From NCBI GenBank assembly GCA_051453625.1, contig JBOZIK010000001.1, positions 77,406,824 to 77,470,823 on the forward strand: a stretch of 64,000 nt of DNA, in the 5' to 3' direction. This document shows positions 49,300 to 61,369 of the stretch, one piece after another. Under the pieces are notes generated by a model. That model saw only the letters and a program-made list of their open reading frames with translations. It was not told where the DNA came from and ran no database searches. Made by a program: the position numbers and the translations under genes. Position 1 is the stretch's first letter. Each line of letters opens with the position of its first letter. The DNA is from Welwitschia mirabilis. Lineage: Eukaryota; Gnetophyta; Gnetopsida; Welwitschiales.

Positions 49300-51400
49300 A
49301 ATAAGTGATCACTTATTAAGGGTTTATTTTAATTAAGGACCATCAACTAGGATCATCTAATCTAAGGAACTCGTAGATGAATGGAAGAAGAGAGTGATTG
49401 ATGGATTTTGTTAGGAATTACCAAAGTGGATGGAGGGGGTAATGGAATTTAATCTGATGGTGGTTTATGCAATGGTGTAGATGAAAGTTTGGATTTCCTA
49501 ACTAAAAATGTTTAAGATGGTAATTTTACAAGTGGAAGTACTTCATTAATTTATAGTAAGAAAGGGCATCAAAAATAGCTGTTTTTAATAATTTTGCTTT
49601 TTTAAACCAAAATTCATCCTAAAAGAAAAATCTCCTCTAAAAGAAAATCCTAATTTAAAATCATACGAAGAAGATAAAAAATTTTCAAGGAATTTCTAGA
49701 GGTACTCAAAAGTAAAGGCTTATGATGGTGAATCCAAAACTTAAATAATGATCAAAAATTATATGAAGTGTTTAGCAATTAGAGAGATTCCTTATAAACA
49801 TTTATACATGAATCTAGAAAATTAGGAAGAACATTAAAATCAGTAGTAAAATTAATGCATTCAAAACTATAAATATTTCATCCTTTAGCCTATTTTTATT
49901 TACTCAATAACTCATGCAAGATGTTATTCTGCGATAAATACAAAGATAAATTAGAAACCATTAGAGAAGATGAGTAATCAATGAGATAAGTATCAGAATA
50001 TGATTTCAAAGGTACAAAGGATTTGTCTTCATCATTAATACTCAAGTCTTACTTAAAAGATGAAAATGTCATAATTAGTTCAAGATGTTGTTGAGAAAGA
50101 GATAAAGGCTTCTCAAAGGATGGATTATGAAAAGGCTCTTAGCTAATTTTCTCCTTGTATTTAAGGTTAATAAAGGATTCTTTCTCAAGTAATAGCTCAA
50201 GTAACATTGATTGTGATTGAAATAACTTAATGTCATTTCTTTCATTTATGTCACTTATGGATTTGTCCTCTATTGTATAGATTTCTAGTTTTCCTTCCTC
50301 TTCAAACATTTTCTCACTTACTAATAATTAATTATTATCATATTTATATAATCCTATTTTAAAGTATAATCTAGATGAACCTAATTTCTTAATTTCTAAG
50401 ACATGTTTAAACTTGAGGGTTTCTTAGCTTCCCTCATAGGTTTCATCATGGTTTGCTTCAAGGTCTTTCCCCCTCATTTCTAAGGGATATGGTTTGGTTG
50501 TTATTGATGCTAGTACTACTATCTCTTTAGAGTTTTATAGGCTTGTAGATTCATGGAATATATGAAGGTTTTATTCTATCTATTATTTGTTAAGATTCTA
50601 AGGATTTAATCCTTAATTTAGGCTATTTGTTGAATGATGTTATCCATGTTTTGCTTGATTTTATTAGAGGTTTCTTCTAAAGATTATGAGTGGAATTTAA
50701 GTATATTAGAATAAGAATGGATAGAACCTTCTAAAAATATTTGAAAAGCATCTTTAAAAAAAGGTAAGATAGATTCTTAAACATTGATAATGAAGAGTGG
50801 TAATCAAATGATGAGGGATATTAAAAGGAAGATGAAGGATAAGGATCAAAGAACAATGAATGTGAAGAGGATAACGAAGGATAAGGATCATGAGGGCTAA
50901 AAGAAGGTGTGGGACAAAACTCTCTTAGTTCATAATAGGAATTTACAAATTTAAAATTGCAAGAATATTAGAATTAAAGATACTCCTTAAAGATCTATCT
51001 ATTATCGAAAATATCTAGGGTTGCAGTTGGTATGAGTTACATTAAAAGTAATTCCCTAGAGTTTATTTTGATCTAATAAAATATCCTACAATTCATTAGG
51101 GTTATTCATAGTTTTACAAATTGTATGAGTACATAGGTTTCTATTTGGAAGGTATTTGAAAGAAGAAAGATGTCTAGCTCATTTATAAGGTTTAAACAAC
51201 ATGTTATAGTTTAGACTAAGGAATCATGTTTTCTTGGTTTTTCACAATTTTAGAGGAAGCCTATTATCTAAAAATGTTGAAAGATGTTCCAAAATGTTTT
51301 AATCAAAGTTGTAGAATATTAAAAATAGGAACACTACTAATGTAGTCAGGAAAGGTGGTGATATTAGCTATTTTGAGTAGATTAGTTTGGGAAAAGATAG
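49300..51400 (-). pseudogene. Unidentified decayed reading frame(s) of Zed
   Basis: The - strand gives long protein-like stretches broken by TAG/TAA: a Pro/Ser-rich linker (FCPTPSFSPHDPYPSLSSSH, about 50915-50855), then an Asn/Gln-rich part, an acidic FEEEGKLEIYTIEDKSIS (about 50310-50255), and YSFECINFTTDFNVLPNFLD (about 49870-49810). I do not recognise the family. The place, next to a primer-binding site on the same strand, suggests a gag-like first ORF. No zinc knuckle, protease or reverse transcriptase was found in this 5.3-kb interior, so Zed here looks non-autonomous. Confidence 0.45.
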
Positions 51401-51940
51401 AGTTTAAGTTTTGGGCACTATAAAATGATTTTGATTATAGGGTTTGAGAAAAATTTAACAAAAACCTAAAATAATTGTATCTTATTAAATTCATCTTAAG
51501 AAAAATAATCATAAATTTTTTAATTTTCTTAAAAATGTTAATAGAATTTACAAAATACAAATGAAAATTTATAAAAAAATTATAAAAAATAACCAAAAAA
51601 AATAAATAAAGCAAATTACTAGAGTTTAATTCTTTAAATTATTATCACAATTTTGATTGCATCTATAGAAAAGTTATTAAACTAAACACAAAATATCAAA
51701 TGCAGAAATGAAGTTCTATCTATTATAAAATAAAACTAAACAATTTGGATTAGTTCAAGCTTTATTAGGAATGGACCAATACCTACCACTAGAAGGGAAA
51801 TAAAATATACAAAGAAAAGAGAAAAGAACTAGTTTGAGTATCACTAGATATAGATTAGTTCCCATCATTAGAAAAATAAAGTCTAGCTAAATATTACAAG
51901 AATAAAATCATGAAGTCTTTAAAAAATTACAATGCCATTA

Positions 51941-51958
51941 TCCCCTACAATGACATCA
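51941..51958 (-). promoter_or_regulatory. Zed primer-binding site (tRNA-Asp type)
   Basis: The - strand reads 'tgatgtcattgtagggga', matching TGGCGCCGTTGTCGGGGA at 13 of 18 positions; four of the five differences are G-to-A or C-to-T. It lies about 12 bp from the LTR. Confidence 0.7.
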
Positions 51959-51970
51959 AAATATATTTTA

Positions 51971-53484
51971 TGTATAGTATTAAACCAAATTTTAACTTGG
52001 TTGAAATCTAGTATTATTTTTTCATAAGGCTATATGTGGTAATTTTTATATAAAAAATGAATATTCTATATTATAATGGAACTCAAAAAAAAAAAAACTT
52101 ATAAGTTGTGCTAAAGATGATATTCAATTGACAACACAAGAAAATGAAAATGCTTTAAGGATTTAATCAATTTATCTAACTCTCCACCTTTGTTCTAATA
52201 ACTCTTATATTATAAAATATAAACTAAATCATCAAGTCATTAACACTTGGCATGCAATCATAATCTCATCCATCACATAAGTGTCGATAAGTTATCTAGT
52301 CCTCTTGATACTTCATAGCATTTTATATGCACAAGAAGTATTAACTAGCATGCACAAGATTTATCAAACAACAAAAAATACAAACTCAAAAAAGTAATTT
52401 CAAATAACTCACGTGATTTGAAAGAACTTGATAATTAAGTAAGATTTATTTAAAGATTGCTAATACAGATTCCTATACATTAATAATAAAATAATGAAAC
52501 TTACTAAAAAAATACTTCTACCCAAGTATTATAAATGCCAAATGAAATGTGCAGTGAAAATGAAAATATTCAAACCAATTTTTATATTAAAATTGAAAGA
52601 GATATACATTATATCATTAAAAAAAGAGAAAGAAGAAAGACTTATCAACTAGGCTTAGACAATTTCATCACCAAGAAAGGTTATTAGAGTACCATGAAAT
52701 CCTAGCATCCAAGTATTTTCTATGTTAATGCAACCAAAGGATGTTGGAAATGAATACTCAATTCCCTTTTATAGATAAGGGAAGGCTTGGAAACCTTTTC
52801 ATAACTGTGTTAGATTTTAACATGATGCATTAGATGGGTAATTACATAAGAGAGATTACTTAAGAATGGTTACATAAGGATGAAGTTATAATTTTTTAGC
52901 ACATGTTCTTGTGATGTATCATTTTGTACTTCAGCCATGTATTATTAGGTTTAAAGATTTATTTTAGATTAATTTTAATTTAGCATATAAGTTATTTGTA
53001 ATTAATTTTCCTAATGGATGAAGAAACAATAGTTTGAAATGGATTTTATTTAGAAGGCTAGTGATGCTAGTAGTCCTAGCTAGTGACATTGGTCTTGGTT
53101 ACTAGATTGGCATTAAGTTTTACATTGATCTCCACAATGCAGCAAAAAACCTACTAATGTTAGGGAAACGTCTATATGTACATGAAATATGATAAATAAG
53201 ATGAAATAAATCATTTTATAATAAATCAATGAATTAAATGTCTTTTCATATGCTAAGTTAATTGATTATTCTTGCTTAAAATGTTAATTTTTGTGTGTAA
53301 AAACATTTCCTTACCAGACTTTTGCTAGACCTTTAGCAAAATGTTGATAAATAAATGAGCACATAGAAAATTTTATTAAGTAAAAACGGCAAGTAAGGAA
53401 GTGATATGAGTTTTTGGAAAACTTAAAAATAATTTTAATAATTAAACATTAAAAATGAAAAAAATTCTATAAAAATTGATGCCA
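51971..53484 (-). repeat. Zed LTR, complete copy (about 1.5 kb)
   Basis: The left edge is next to the primer-binding site; the right edge 'gatgcca' is next to a purine-rich stretch on the - strand ('gttagggagta'). Both sides therefore look internal. It matches 16325-17197 plus 46570-46644, and the middle (52860-53400) is kept only here. Confidence 0.65.
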
Positions 53485-54175
53485 TACTCCCTAACCAAAA
53501 TTAAACTTTATCCACAAAGTTAAAGAAGATTGAAATTTGAATAAAAACTTTTTAGAACAATTTAAGGTATTAAAAATATTTTACATTACATAATTTTTGT
53601 ACAATGCTAGCAAATGATTTTTAATATAAGTATTTAAAAAAAACACATAATGCAAAGTCCTAAACTATTATGTAAAACTTTACATCAAACTTGGTAACAT
53701 CGAAAATGTGACATTCAAACACATTAAAATGCAATTATAACCAAATTATATCCTGTTAGAGATTAAGTGCTCTAGTGTTTTATTTATCTCCTTCTATGTC
53801 TGTGAGCTTTTCTTCAATTTATTCTATAATTTACTAATCTAACTTTTATGTTTTTGAGGTACATGTTCTAAGAACGTATCATTGGATGAAGGAGGTGAAG
53901 GAAAGGAAGAAGAAGGATGAGGGCTCCTTATCTTTTCAACAAGTTCTTAAAGGTAAATATAGATTAACATAAGGAGGAAAAAGAATGAATAGGATAAGGA
54001 TCAAGATGGATTTCTTCCTTTTCTTATTGTGGTTCTTCTTACTCTTCTTTCTACTACTATTCTTATTATTTTTTGTTTGATCTAAGATAAAATGACACTT
54101 TTGAATGTGAGAATCTTTTGGATGTGATGATTTTTATACAAGCTCATTTATACCCTCCACAATCTAATGTTGAAA
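53485..54175 (-). mobile_element. Zed second unit: polypurine tract, 3' UTR and end of accessory ORF
   Basis: Aligns with 46645-47340, including the sequences 'ctccttctatgt' and 'ttcttactcttctt'. On the - strand it would be the 3' end of another Zed-type unit joined to the LTR at 51971-53484. Similarity stops at about 54175, where the tandem array starts. Confidence 0.65.
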
Positions 54176-54189
54176 GAGAATAAAAGCAA

Positions 54190-55650
54190 AATAAATCTAA
54201 TTAGGTCCAATACAATTATAACAAGGCAACTAGGCTTATAAGGAGATATCACACCATGACTAGACAATCTAAATTCATCATAAAGTTAAATAAAAGTAAG
54301 TAGACTAGCATGTGAATAAAATAGACAAACTAGACTTACATGAAAATTTGACAGTACTAACTAGGTAGTCCAAATTCATCCTAATACCAACCAATACTGA
54401 CCTAAACTATCTATGAAGTAAAAATAAAAATTAGACTTATAAGGAAGTGCTACACTATTAACTAGGTAGCTCAAATTCATTCTAGTGTTAAGTAGTGGTG
54501 ATCTAAATTTTCTGTAAAGAAAATAGAAAAATCAAACTAATAATGGAATGTTAAATTACTAATTAGGTAGCTCAAATTCATCCTGGTGCCAGGTAGCAGT
54601 GAACTAAACTATCTGTGAAGTAAATAAGCAAAAAAAAATGATAAAGAAATATCACATTATTCATGAGGTAGCTCAAATTTATCTTAACACCAAGTAATGG
54701 TAATTTGAGATATTTTTAAAATAAATGAATAAAATAAATACATAAGGGAATGCCATATTATTGACATGGTAGCTCAAAAATAGTGTCATACTAACATCAA
54801 TAGTTCAAAAGACCTAACATTGCATCAAATCCATAAGGAAACACCACACTACTGATATGCTAGCAGTTCAATGATGATGTTACACTAACATAAGTGGTTG
54901 AGAAGGCCTAATAATAAACTTAAATCATAAGAAGATACTACACTACTGACATGGAAACCCAAGGATGATGTCATATAGGCATAAGTAATCAAAAAGGCTT
55001 AACAGTGCATTGGAACTATAAGGGATCATCACACCACTAATATGGTAATGTAAAGATGATGTCATACTAACATTGGTAGTTGGAAAATCCTAACAATGCA
55101 CCTAAACCATAAGGAAACATTAAACTACTAATGTGACTAGCCAAAGATGATGTCATATTGATATTGATAGTTGAGCATACATAACCATGCACTTGATCTA
55201 TAAGGAAATGTCACACTATTAACATGGTAGCTTGAAGATAATGTCATGCTAATATCAATAGTTTTAAAAGCCTAATAGTTAACTAAAATCATAAGGAAAC
55301 ACCACACTCTTTACTAAGAACCTTAAAATTGACAACAATCTATACCTAGTACTTATAACAACATAATACTCTTTCATACCCATAATGGGGTATTACACTA
55401 TTTACCAAATACCTCAAAATTGATGACAGTACATTTATAGTAGTTATGATGGCATAACATCTATATGAGAACATTACATTATTTACTAAGAATCTCAAAT
55501 TTAATAATGATCCATTCATCGTAGTCATAACAACATAAAATTTTGTCAGATTCATAATGGAACATAATGTTGTTCAGAAGGTATCTCAAATTAGACAATG
55601 AATAATCCATAGTAATCATGATAGCTAAACACTACTACCATAATAGTTCT
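54190..55650. repeat. Tandem array with period shift (~101 bp to ~91 bp)
   Basis: About 15 units. An anchor of the type 'ggtagctcaaa' falls at about 54263, 54363, 54465, 54566, 54667 and 54768 (steps of 100-102), then at 54859, 54953, 55044, 55134, 55226, 55316, 55407, 55488 and 55578 (steps mostly 90-94, one of 82). Every unit also has 'ataaggaa..ccacacta'. Three sequence types follow each other: 'attcatcctagtgccaa' units, 'gatgatgtcatactaaca' units and 'ttgatgacaatccat' units. It lies between the Zed 3' end and repeat E. No coding role is evident. Confidence 0.85.
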
Positions 55651-56244
55651 ACATCATCTCACCACTAATACTAAGTTCAAGACTAAGATAAGTAGTTATA
55701 AACTTAAGAATATTAATTAATTTTATTATACTCTTAGAAATAATTGTCAAAGACCTTTTCATATTATTAAAATAATAGGTGAATTATCATACAAAATTTA
55801 CCTTCTTAGATAATGGTCTTGTGTTCATTTGATATTTCATGTCAGTTTTCTTAGACCTTATTACTCAAGAAAATTTAATGGTTATATTATGGATTAGAAA
55901 AAACTCTCAATAAAATATAATCTTACTCTTATAGTTAATTCTATTATTATTAAGAAGCACAGAGAAAGAAAATTAAGAGAAAAATTCATAAAATAAGTCT
56001 TAATATAATGGTCTCATTATGAGAAAAATAGTTGAAAAAATAAATAATATATGAAATAAAATTATCCAAGTTTATTTATAAAGAAAAATTAATGGATTCT
56101 TGATTAATACAAAATAACATGATGAAGATAAAAAAAATTTAATGTTAAACAAATTTTGCAATGAAGCAAGTTAATGGAAGAATAACAGTCTGAGGATGAA
56201 CAAAAAACTTAAAGATGGGAGGAAGAGGAAGTATATAAACAACC
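55651..56244. other. No recognisable feature
   Basis: AT-rich spacer between the array and repeat E, stops in all frames. Confidence 0.4.
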
Positions 56245-56685
56245 ATATGTTATGTTAATTTATTTACTATAATATGCCACTTAGTATTGTAATAACCATT
56301 CAAAGAATGTAACCTTTATGAAATAACTATTTTTTTAAAGAGTTATGATGTATTCATTATGATTAAATGAGATAATGTAATAGTGAAGAACATGCATGTA
56401 ATTTTCATAGGTCATACTCAGTCCTTAACAAACTAGCCTAGCCTTCCAAAGATTCCATAGAATAGAACTTAAAGGCAATATTTTCCTAGTTGATCTGCTT
56501 ACCAAAGATATTACATTTAACATAATGGAATCTTGAATGTATTATTAGAATATCATGTAATAAAAATGAGTATCTTATTTCTTTTAGTAGATTTAATTTG
56601 TTTTTATTTAATAAATATTCTATTCTTCTTTAAATTCTTCCATTATAGTGAAATGATCTTCGTAATTACTATTGAAAATCTTTTC
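56245..56685 (+). repeat. Repeat E, uninterrupted copy (empty site for Cop)
   Basis: Matches 6636-6721 joined directly to 14608-14965. The junction falls in the T-run at about 56325-56338, so this copy shows E without the copia element. Confidence 0.75.
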
Positions 56686-58119
56686 CATTAGAAAAAGAAA
56701 ATTTGGAACATCATAAGTACTCTATCATAAAAATCATTTTTTGCAATCTTAACTTATCATGAATCATTAGGTTGCATCTACTAATGATTGACTTCATAGG
56801 AAAAGTAATGAACAACTAAAATACTAACTACTTCTAAATAATTTTAATGTTGACTTTGACTAAGAATACTAAGAACTAACATTTTAAACTAGTGAAAACT
56901 CAATTTAAAATTCCATATATGTCCTTTTGGCTAAATTATCTATGTCTGAAATAGATAGAATTGGTTCTTATTAAGGATTACCTAGGAAAACTTTAAAAGT
57001 ACTTTAGCAACATGAGTGTTTAACTATGGATTCTTCTCTAACTTTAAACTCATCCCTTATCCTCCAACATAAATCAAATTAAAATAAAATAAACTATCAT
57101 CAACTTGTTATCTAAATTTTATGGCCAAAATCCTAAACATCTTTGTTATGACTTAAGAGAATTTAAATCTATAATTTTAATTATATAAAATCAATTTTAA
57201 GTAATTAGGATAAAATTTTCTCTTCTTTCTTTAAAAAAATAAATCTTGACTAAATAATTTGAACCCTTATTTAATTACATCATGCAGATATTTTACATGT
57301 GAGTTTTAAAGACATATTTTTCAATACAAAACTAATAAATTAAGAAGAAAAATCATAGAATTTCAATAAAAAGATAAAGAATCCTTCCAGAAGGAATTTT
57401 ACAACTTTAAGAATCTATTAAATAGATGTTCACAACATTATTTTAAATGTTGAATATTGTTAATATTTATCTAATAAGAATTAACTATGTAAAGTAGGTA
57501 ACTAATAAAGATGATAAATGCTGATAATTTCACATCTAAAGAGTCACATGAAGTATGAGATACCTTGGAAGACATAGCTAAAGTTTCTAAAAATTAGGAG
57601 GGGGGAAGCCTTTTAGAAACATAAAAGTACAAACTCAATCTTCTAATGTCATAAGATGAAGAACATATGCGTTGAATCAAGAAATAAACTTAAATAGAAA
57701 AATGTTAATGATATCATTTAAATTTATTCATTTAATCTATATTCATTAGATTGTGCACTTTCAAAGGATTACCTTGATCAACTAGTGGTGGAGACATCTC
57801 TATTATGTGTACCTTTGATGAACATCAAACAAAAGAAAATAATTTTAATTCCAATTTATAAAGAGATAGTAACTAAGTAGGTGAACATATGAAGATACCA
57901 AGGACTAAAACCATTATTTTCATATGAAGATTCTTAGAATGTAAAATGGAAAAAACACCATGTTTTCTCATGAGAATTTCAGCCAAGTGAAACATCTAGT
58001 TCACAAGAATCCAATTAACCTAGAAAACATACTTAAATAATTCATAAAAATCTAGTTAGTTAATAATTAAAAATAAGCAAAAATAAATAACTATACTACT
58101 CAGACTATTTAAGTTGACT
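56686..58119. other. No recognisable feature
   Basis: AT-rich, all frames closed. It could hold decayed gag of the element whose protease lies at 58.5-59.1 kb, but no motif supports it. Confidence 0.35.
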
Positions 58120-58390
58120 TATGATAACAGACCCACCCAGTCTTGATATGCCGATTGACCACCCAAGCCATGGTCTACTAGGCAACATGTAACACTTATG
58201 AGAAAGTAGCCCAACGTAATCAGCCAGAGCCATTTAATAGTATTACAACTTAGGGATTACCAGTTCCTTTATTGGACCCACCCGATTCGTCTATGTATAC
58301 ATAACCCCTCTCAGATCTGCTAGTAGTGATTCATGACAGCTAGCCTGTTTCCACAGAAATCGCATTAGTTGCCTCCTTTAAACTACAACA
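58120..58390. other. GC-richer island of unknown origin
   Basis: About 270 bp clearly richer in G+C than all neighbours and with several CpG kept (ccgattg, aacgtaat, cccgattcgtc, aatcgcatt). It could be a younger insertion, an organelle-derived piece or a protected LTR/leader segment. No reading frame or RNA structure could be named. Confidence 0.45.
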
Positions 58391-58448
58391 TATTACCAAT
58401 TTAAAAAATTTTAATGTGGTTGAATAAGAATAAGAAGTTAAGATGGCT

Positions 58449-59100
58449 AATGCTAACCCACTTAGAGTAGGTACTTAGATAAATGCGAATGTTTCAACCA
58501 TATAGGAAAGAACTTTCTACATCTAGTCTTGAACATTAAATAAGTCCTTAGACTAAGAAAAATGAAAAAGATAACATAAACATATTTAAACATGAAGACT
58601 TAAAAAAGGCCCCATTTCTTAAATATATTACATCTTTAGGAGAGAAATACCTTAAAGAAGAATACTTAAAAATATTTAAGGAAATCCTTTATTACACTAA
58701 ATTTCTTAAATATATGTGCATGGTAAAAGGAAAAATAAACATTAAGAATAATTTCTTTTTAATTAAACCAGTAAATGCCATAGTTCCAAATACAATTTTA
58801 TTTAAGTTTACCAATCTTAATTCCCTAACAATTTCATGTTTTATATGTAATAGGAAAATTAAAACTACCTTATTACATTTGAAATCTCATATGAATCTAA
58901 TTCATTATTTATTAGGTAAAGAACTTAGATTAGAAGAACTAAAGAAAATTAGGATCACTATGCAACTTATTGACTACTTAAGTAAGATCCCCAAGGAAAT
59001 AGTAGAAGTTGTTATGATGAAAATATAGAAATTTTGATATCTTGTGATCATTATAGTTTTAGAGATGGAATACAATGTAAGAGGATTTTCACTTTGACGA
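58449..59100 (+). pseudogene. Athila-type gag start and protease, decayed
   Basis: A possible gag start (MANANPLRVGT, 58449) breaks after 11 codons. From about 58546 a frame is open to the stop at 59028: ILYYTKFLKYM (usual YAKFMKDIL), a decayed ECSAILQ segment, ISCFICNRKI (usual IPCTIGN), LLGKELRLEELKKIRITMQL (usual LGLGExKPTxxxLQL), then IPKEIVEVV (usual HPRGIVEDVL). After the stop the similarity goes on (VLEMEYN). The active site DLGAS is replaced by HLKSH, so the protease is dead although the frame is open for 160 codons. The gag middle is deleted. The cysteine/histidine spacing only looks like a zinc finger. Confidence 0.65.
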
Positions 59101-61300
59101 CTGTTGAACTCAGGGGGAAGGGGTGAATGAGGTCTATTAAAAATAAATTTTATTAAAAACAAATTAAAAACTATGTAATGAACACCTTGTTGAGATAACA
59201 TTCTTTCCAACCTGGGTACATTCACATATAGAGATTAGCTTCCTATCATATCTTTGAACATTCCTAATCTATAAATGGTGGTTTTGAAGCATCATTAATC
59301 TTCCATATAATATTATATGCTTCTTGTAAGGAGATAACCAATAATACAATATCAAAAATATGCTTACAAGCACTAACAAAATGTAAGATGCTCTTCATAA
59401 GGTTTCGCTCTTTTCCCCTCAGGAACAACCAATAATACAATATAAAAAATGCTCATAAGCACTCACAAAATCACACCCATACAAGGGTTACTTTACAAAA
59501 TGGAACCCTAGAAAGGCATCCTTAGGTTTAATAATGATAAATGGATTATACAAGAGCATTCAAAAATATGATAATCCAAAACTTTAGATTCAACAAATTA
59601 TGACAACAATTATAAATCCAAGTTGAAATCTGCATCTTTGATGGAGAGCTTGAGTTTGTTCTTATTATAATCACCATAAGTGCTAAATAATAATGCAACA
59701 TTTAGGAATGAAATATGTAATCACTTAAAAGTTCCTTATAAATGATAACTTGATGATTTATTAGTAGATATAATCACTCATGCATTTATTCATTCTTCAT
59801 TATGTGATATAGATGCATAAGATCTATATGTCACGTCATGCCTTTATATCTTTTGATAAGATTTTAGCTGTTTAACTTTAAAAAGTAGACATTTAAACTT
59901 TGTGAGCATTATGCAATGAATAGAAATGACTAGGTGTTAGGCATATGTTGATGGTCTAAATTGGACTTCAAAAAGGATTAATTATGAAAATAATGTAATT
60001 GCATTTAGGCTTAGCATAGGATGATTAAATCAATGAATGTCATACACTTGAGAGCATAAGTTAAAATACTAATTAATCACATTTATTAGAAAGAATAATT
60101 ATTATAATTTATAGGAAAAATCTCTTTAGATCATTTCATATTTTGTTGTGTAAAAAAGAAAAAAGAATAATGCAATTATCTAATAATGAGATGCAAAAAA
60201 AAAAAAAAAAGAAATGATGAATGCAAGCCTATGATAACCAATTTCTAAGTTGTTGTCATCTAAACTTAGCCCTTATGACTTGTATTCAATTTATGTTAAT
60301 CTATTAAAAGCATTAATTAAATAAAACACAAGATATAAGAGAAATAAGAAGATTTATATAAAAAGAAGACCTTTATTTAATTTTAAATGTCTTACAAAGC
60401 ATCTTAGTAGGGTAGTGACTTCTCAATGATAAATGAAAAACCTAACACCAAGAATGATCTCTTATACTGTTGAAATGGATCTTTTATGCCTTTGAATGCC
60501 TTTATCACCATTCCTCCAATGTTAAAAGATGATGAAATAAGGCTAATAGGGGATTTTTATAACTTTTCTAGGGTCATTAGGGTTTTAGAAGGTTAATACA
60601 GGTGTAGAAGAATCATTAGGTGCAAAGTAGGCTAAACTTAACTTAGTTAAAAGAAGTTATCAATCTATCATATTCATTGTTGTCATGGGGATGAAAAAGG
60701 ACATGACAAACCTTCATCTCCAATCACAAGATATCATGTCATAATGTCATTGGAATTCTAATTTGAACCTTAACTAAGGAATCATGACCTATGTCATGTG
60801 GACAATACCTAACATGATAGTAACCATAATTACTTGTCATATCAGTAGTGCCATGTTAGTAGCTCCATTTCGTTTTGAAGTGGTGTCATGACTAGTGTTG
60901 TAAGGATGACATATTGGACAGTAGCCAATTCCTTCAATTTTTGCCTTTAACTTTAGACCAAATTTGTTATTGTTAAAATCCTACTATTATGAGCTAAAAT
61001 ACAGTGTTCAAGAACACAATTAAGTCATTCTATTAATTCATAGTAGAGTTTCTAAAAATTACTAAATTAAGCTCCTATCCCCTACAAAACATCATTAATT
61101 ACACTATTAAAACATGATAAATTAGTATTGCAATAGAGCCTCCCATCTAGTATTTTGTCAATCCCTCAACGAAAAAAGTGAAAAATAACTTTGCTATGTT
61201 AATTTACCTAGGGGAATAAGGTCTCAAAATATATCATAATAAAACATTTCCTAAAATGCATGTCTAGTCATACTAGTAATTAATTAAAAAAAATCATAAA
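59098..61300 (-). repeat. Copia-type LTR or LTR end (- strand), right edge uncertain
   Basis: Starts 'tgttgaactcagggggaag'. Its reverse complement ends with 'attcaccccttccccc', like the LTR end of Cop ('attcaccccttcctct'). It contains a ~50-bp direct repeat (59318-59372 and 59424-59472, 'accaataatacaatat') and an A-run at 60196-60211. No coding frame. The far edge could not be found; 61300 is a guess based on the ORF that starts beyond it. Confidence 0.4.
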
Positions 61301-61369
61301 AGTAAGCATTAGGTTCCATATAAATACCAACTACCAGTTTAAGAGTAATGTGCATGAATACAATAAGTT

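Noticed and set aside
55346-55555. - strand frame of 69 codons with internal repetition
   Set aside because: It lies in the tandem array and repeats with its ~91-bp units; no coding evidence.
58851-58920. C2H2-like spacing of Cys and His in the frame 58714-59028
   Set aside because: The surrounding order of blocks fits an Athila aspartic protease; the cysteines fall on its IPCTIGN segment, so a zinc finger is not supported.
60196-60211. A-run as the tail of a SINE or LINE
   Set aside because: No internal promoter boxes or target duplications found around it; it lies in an LTR-like region.
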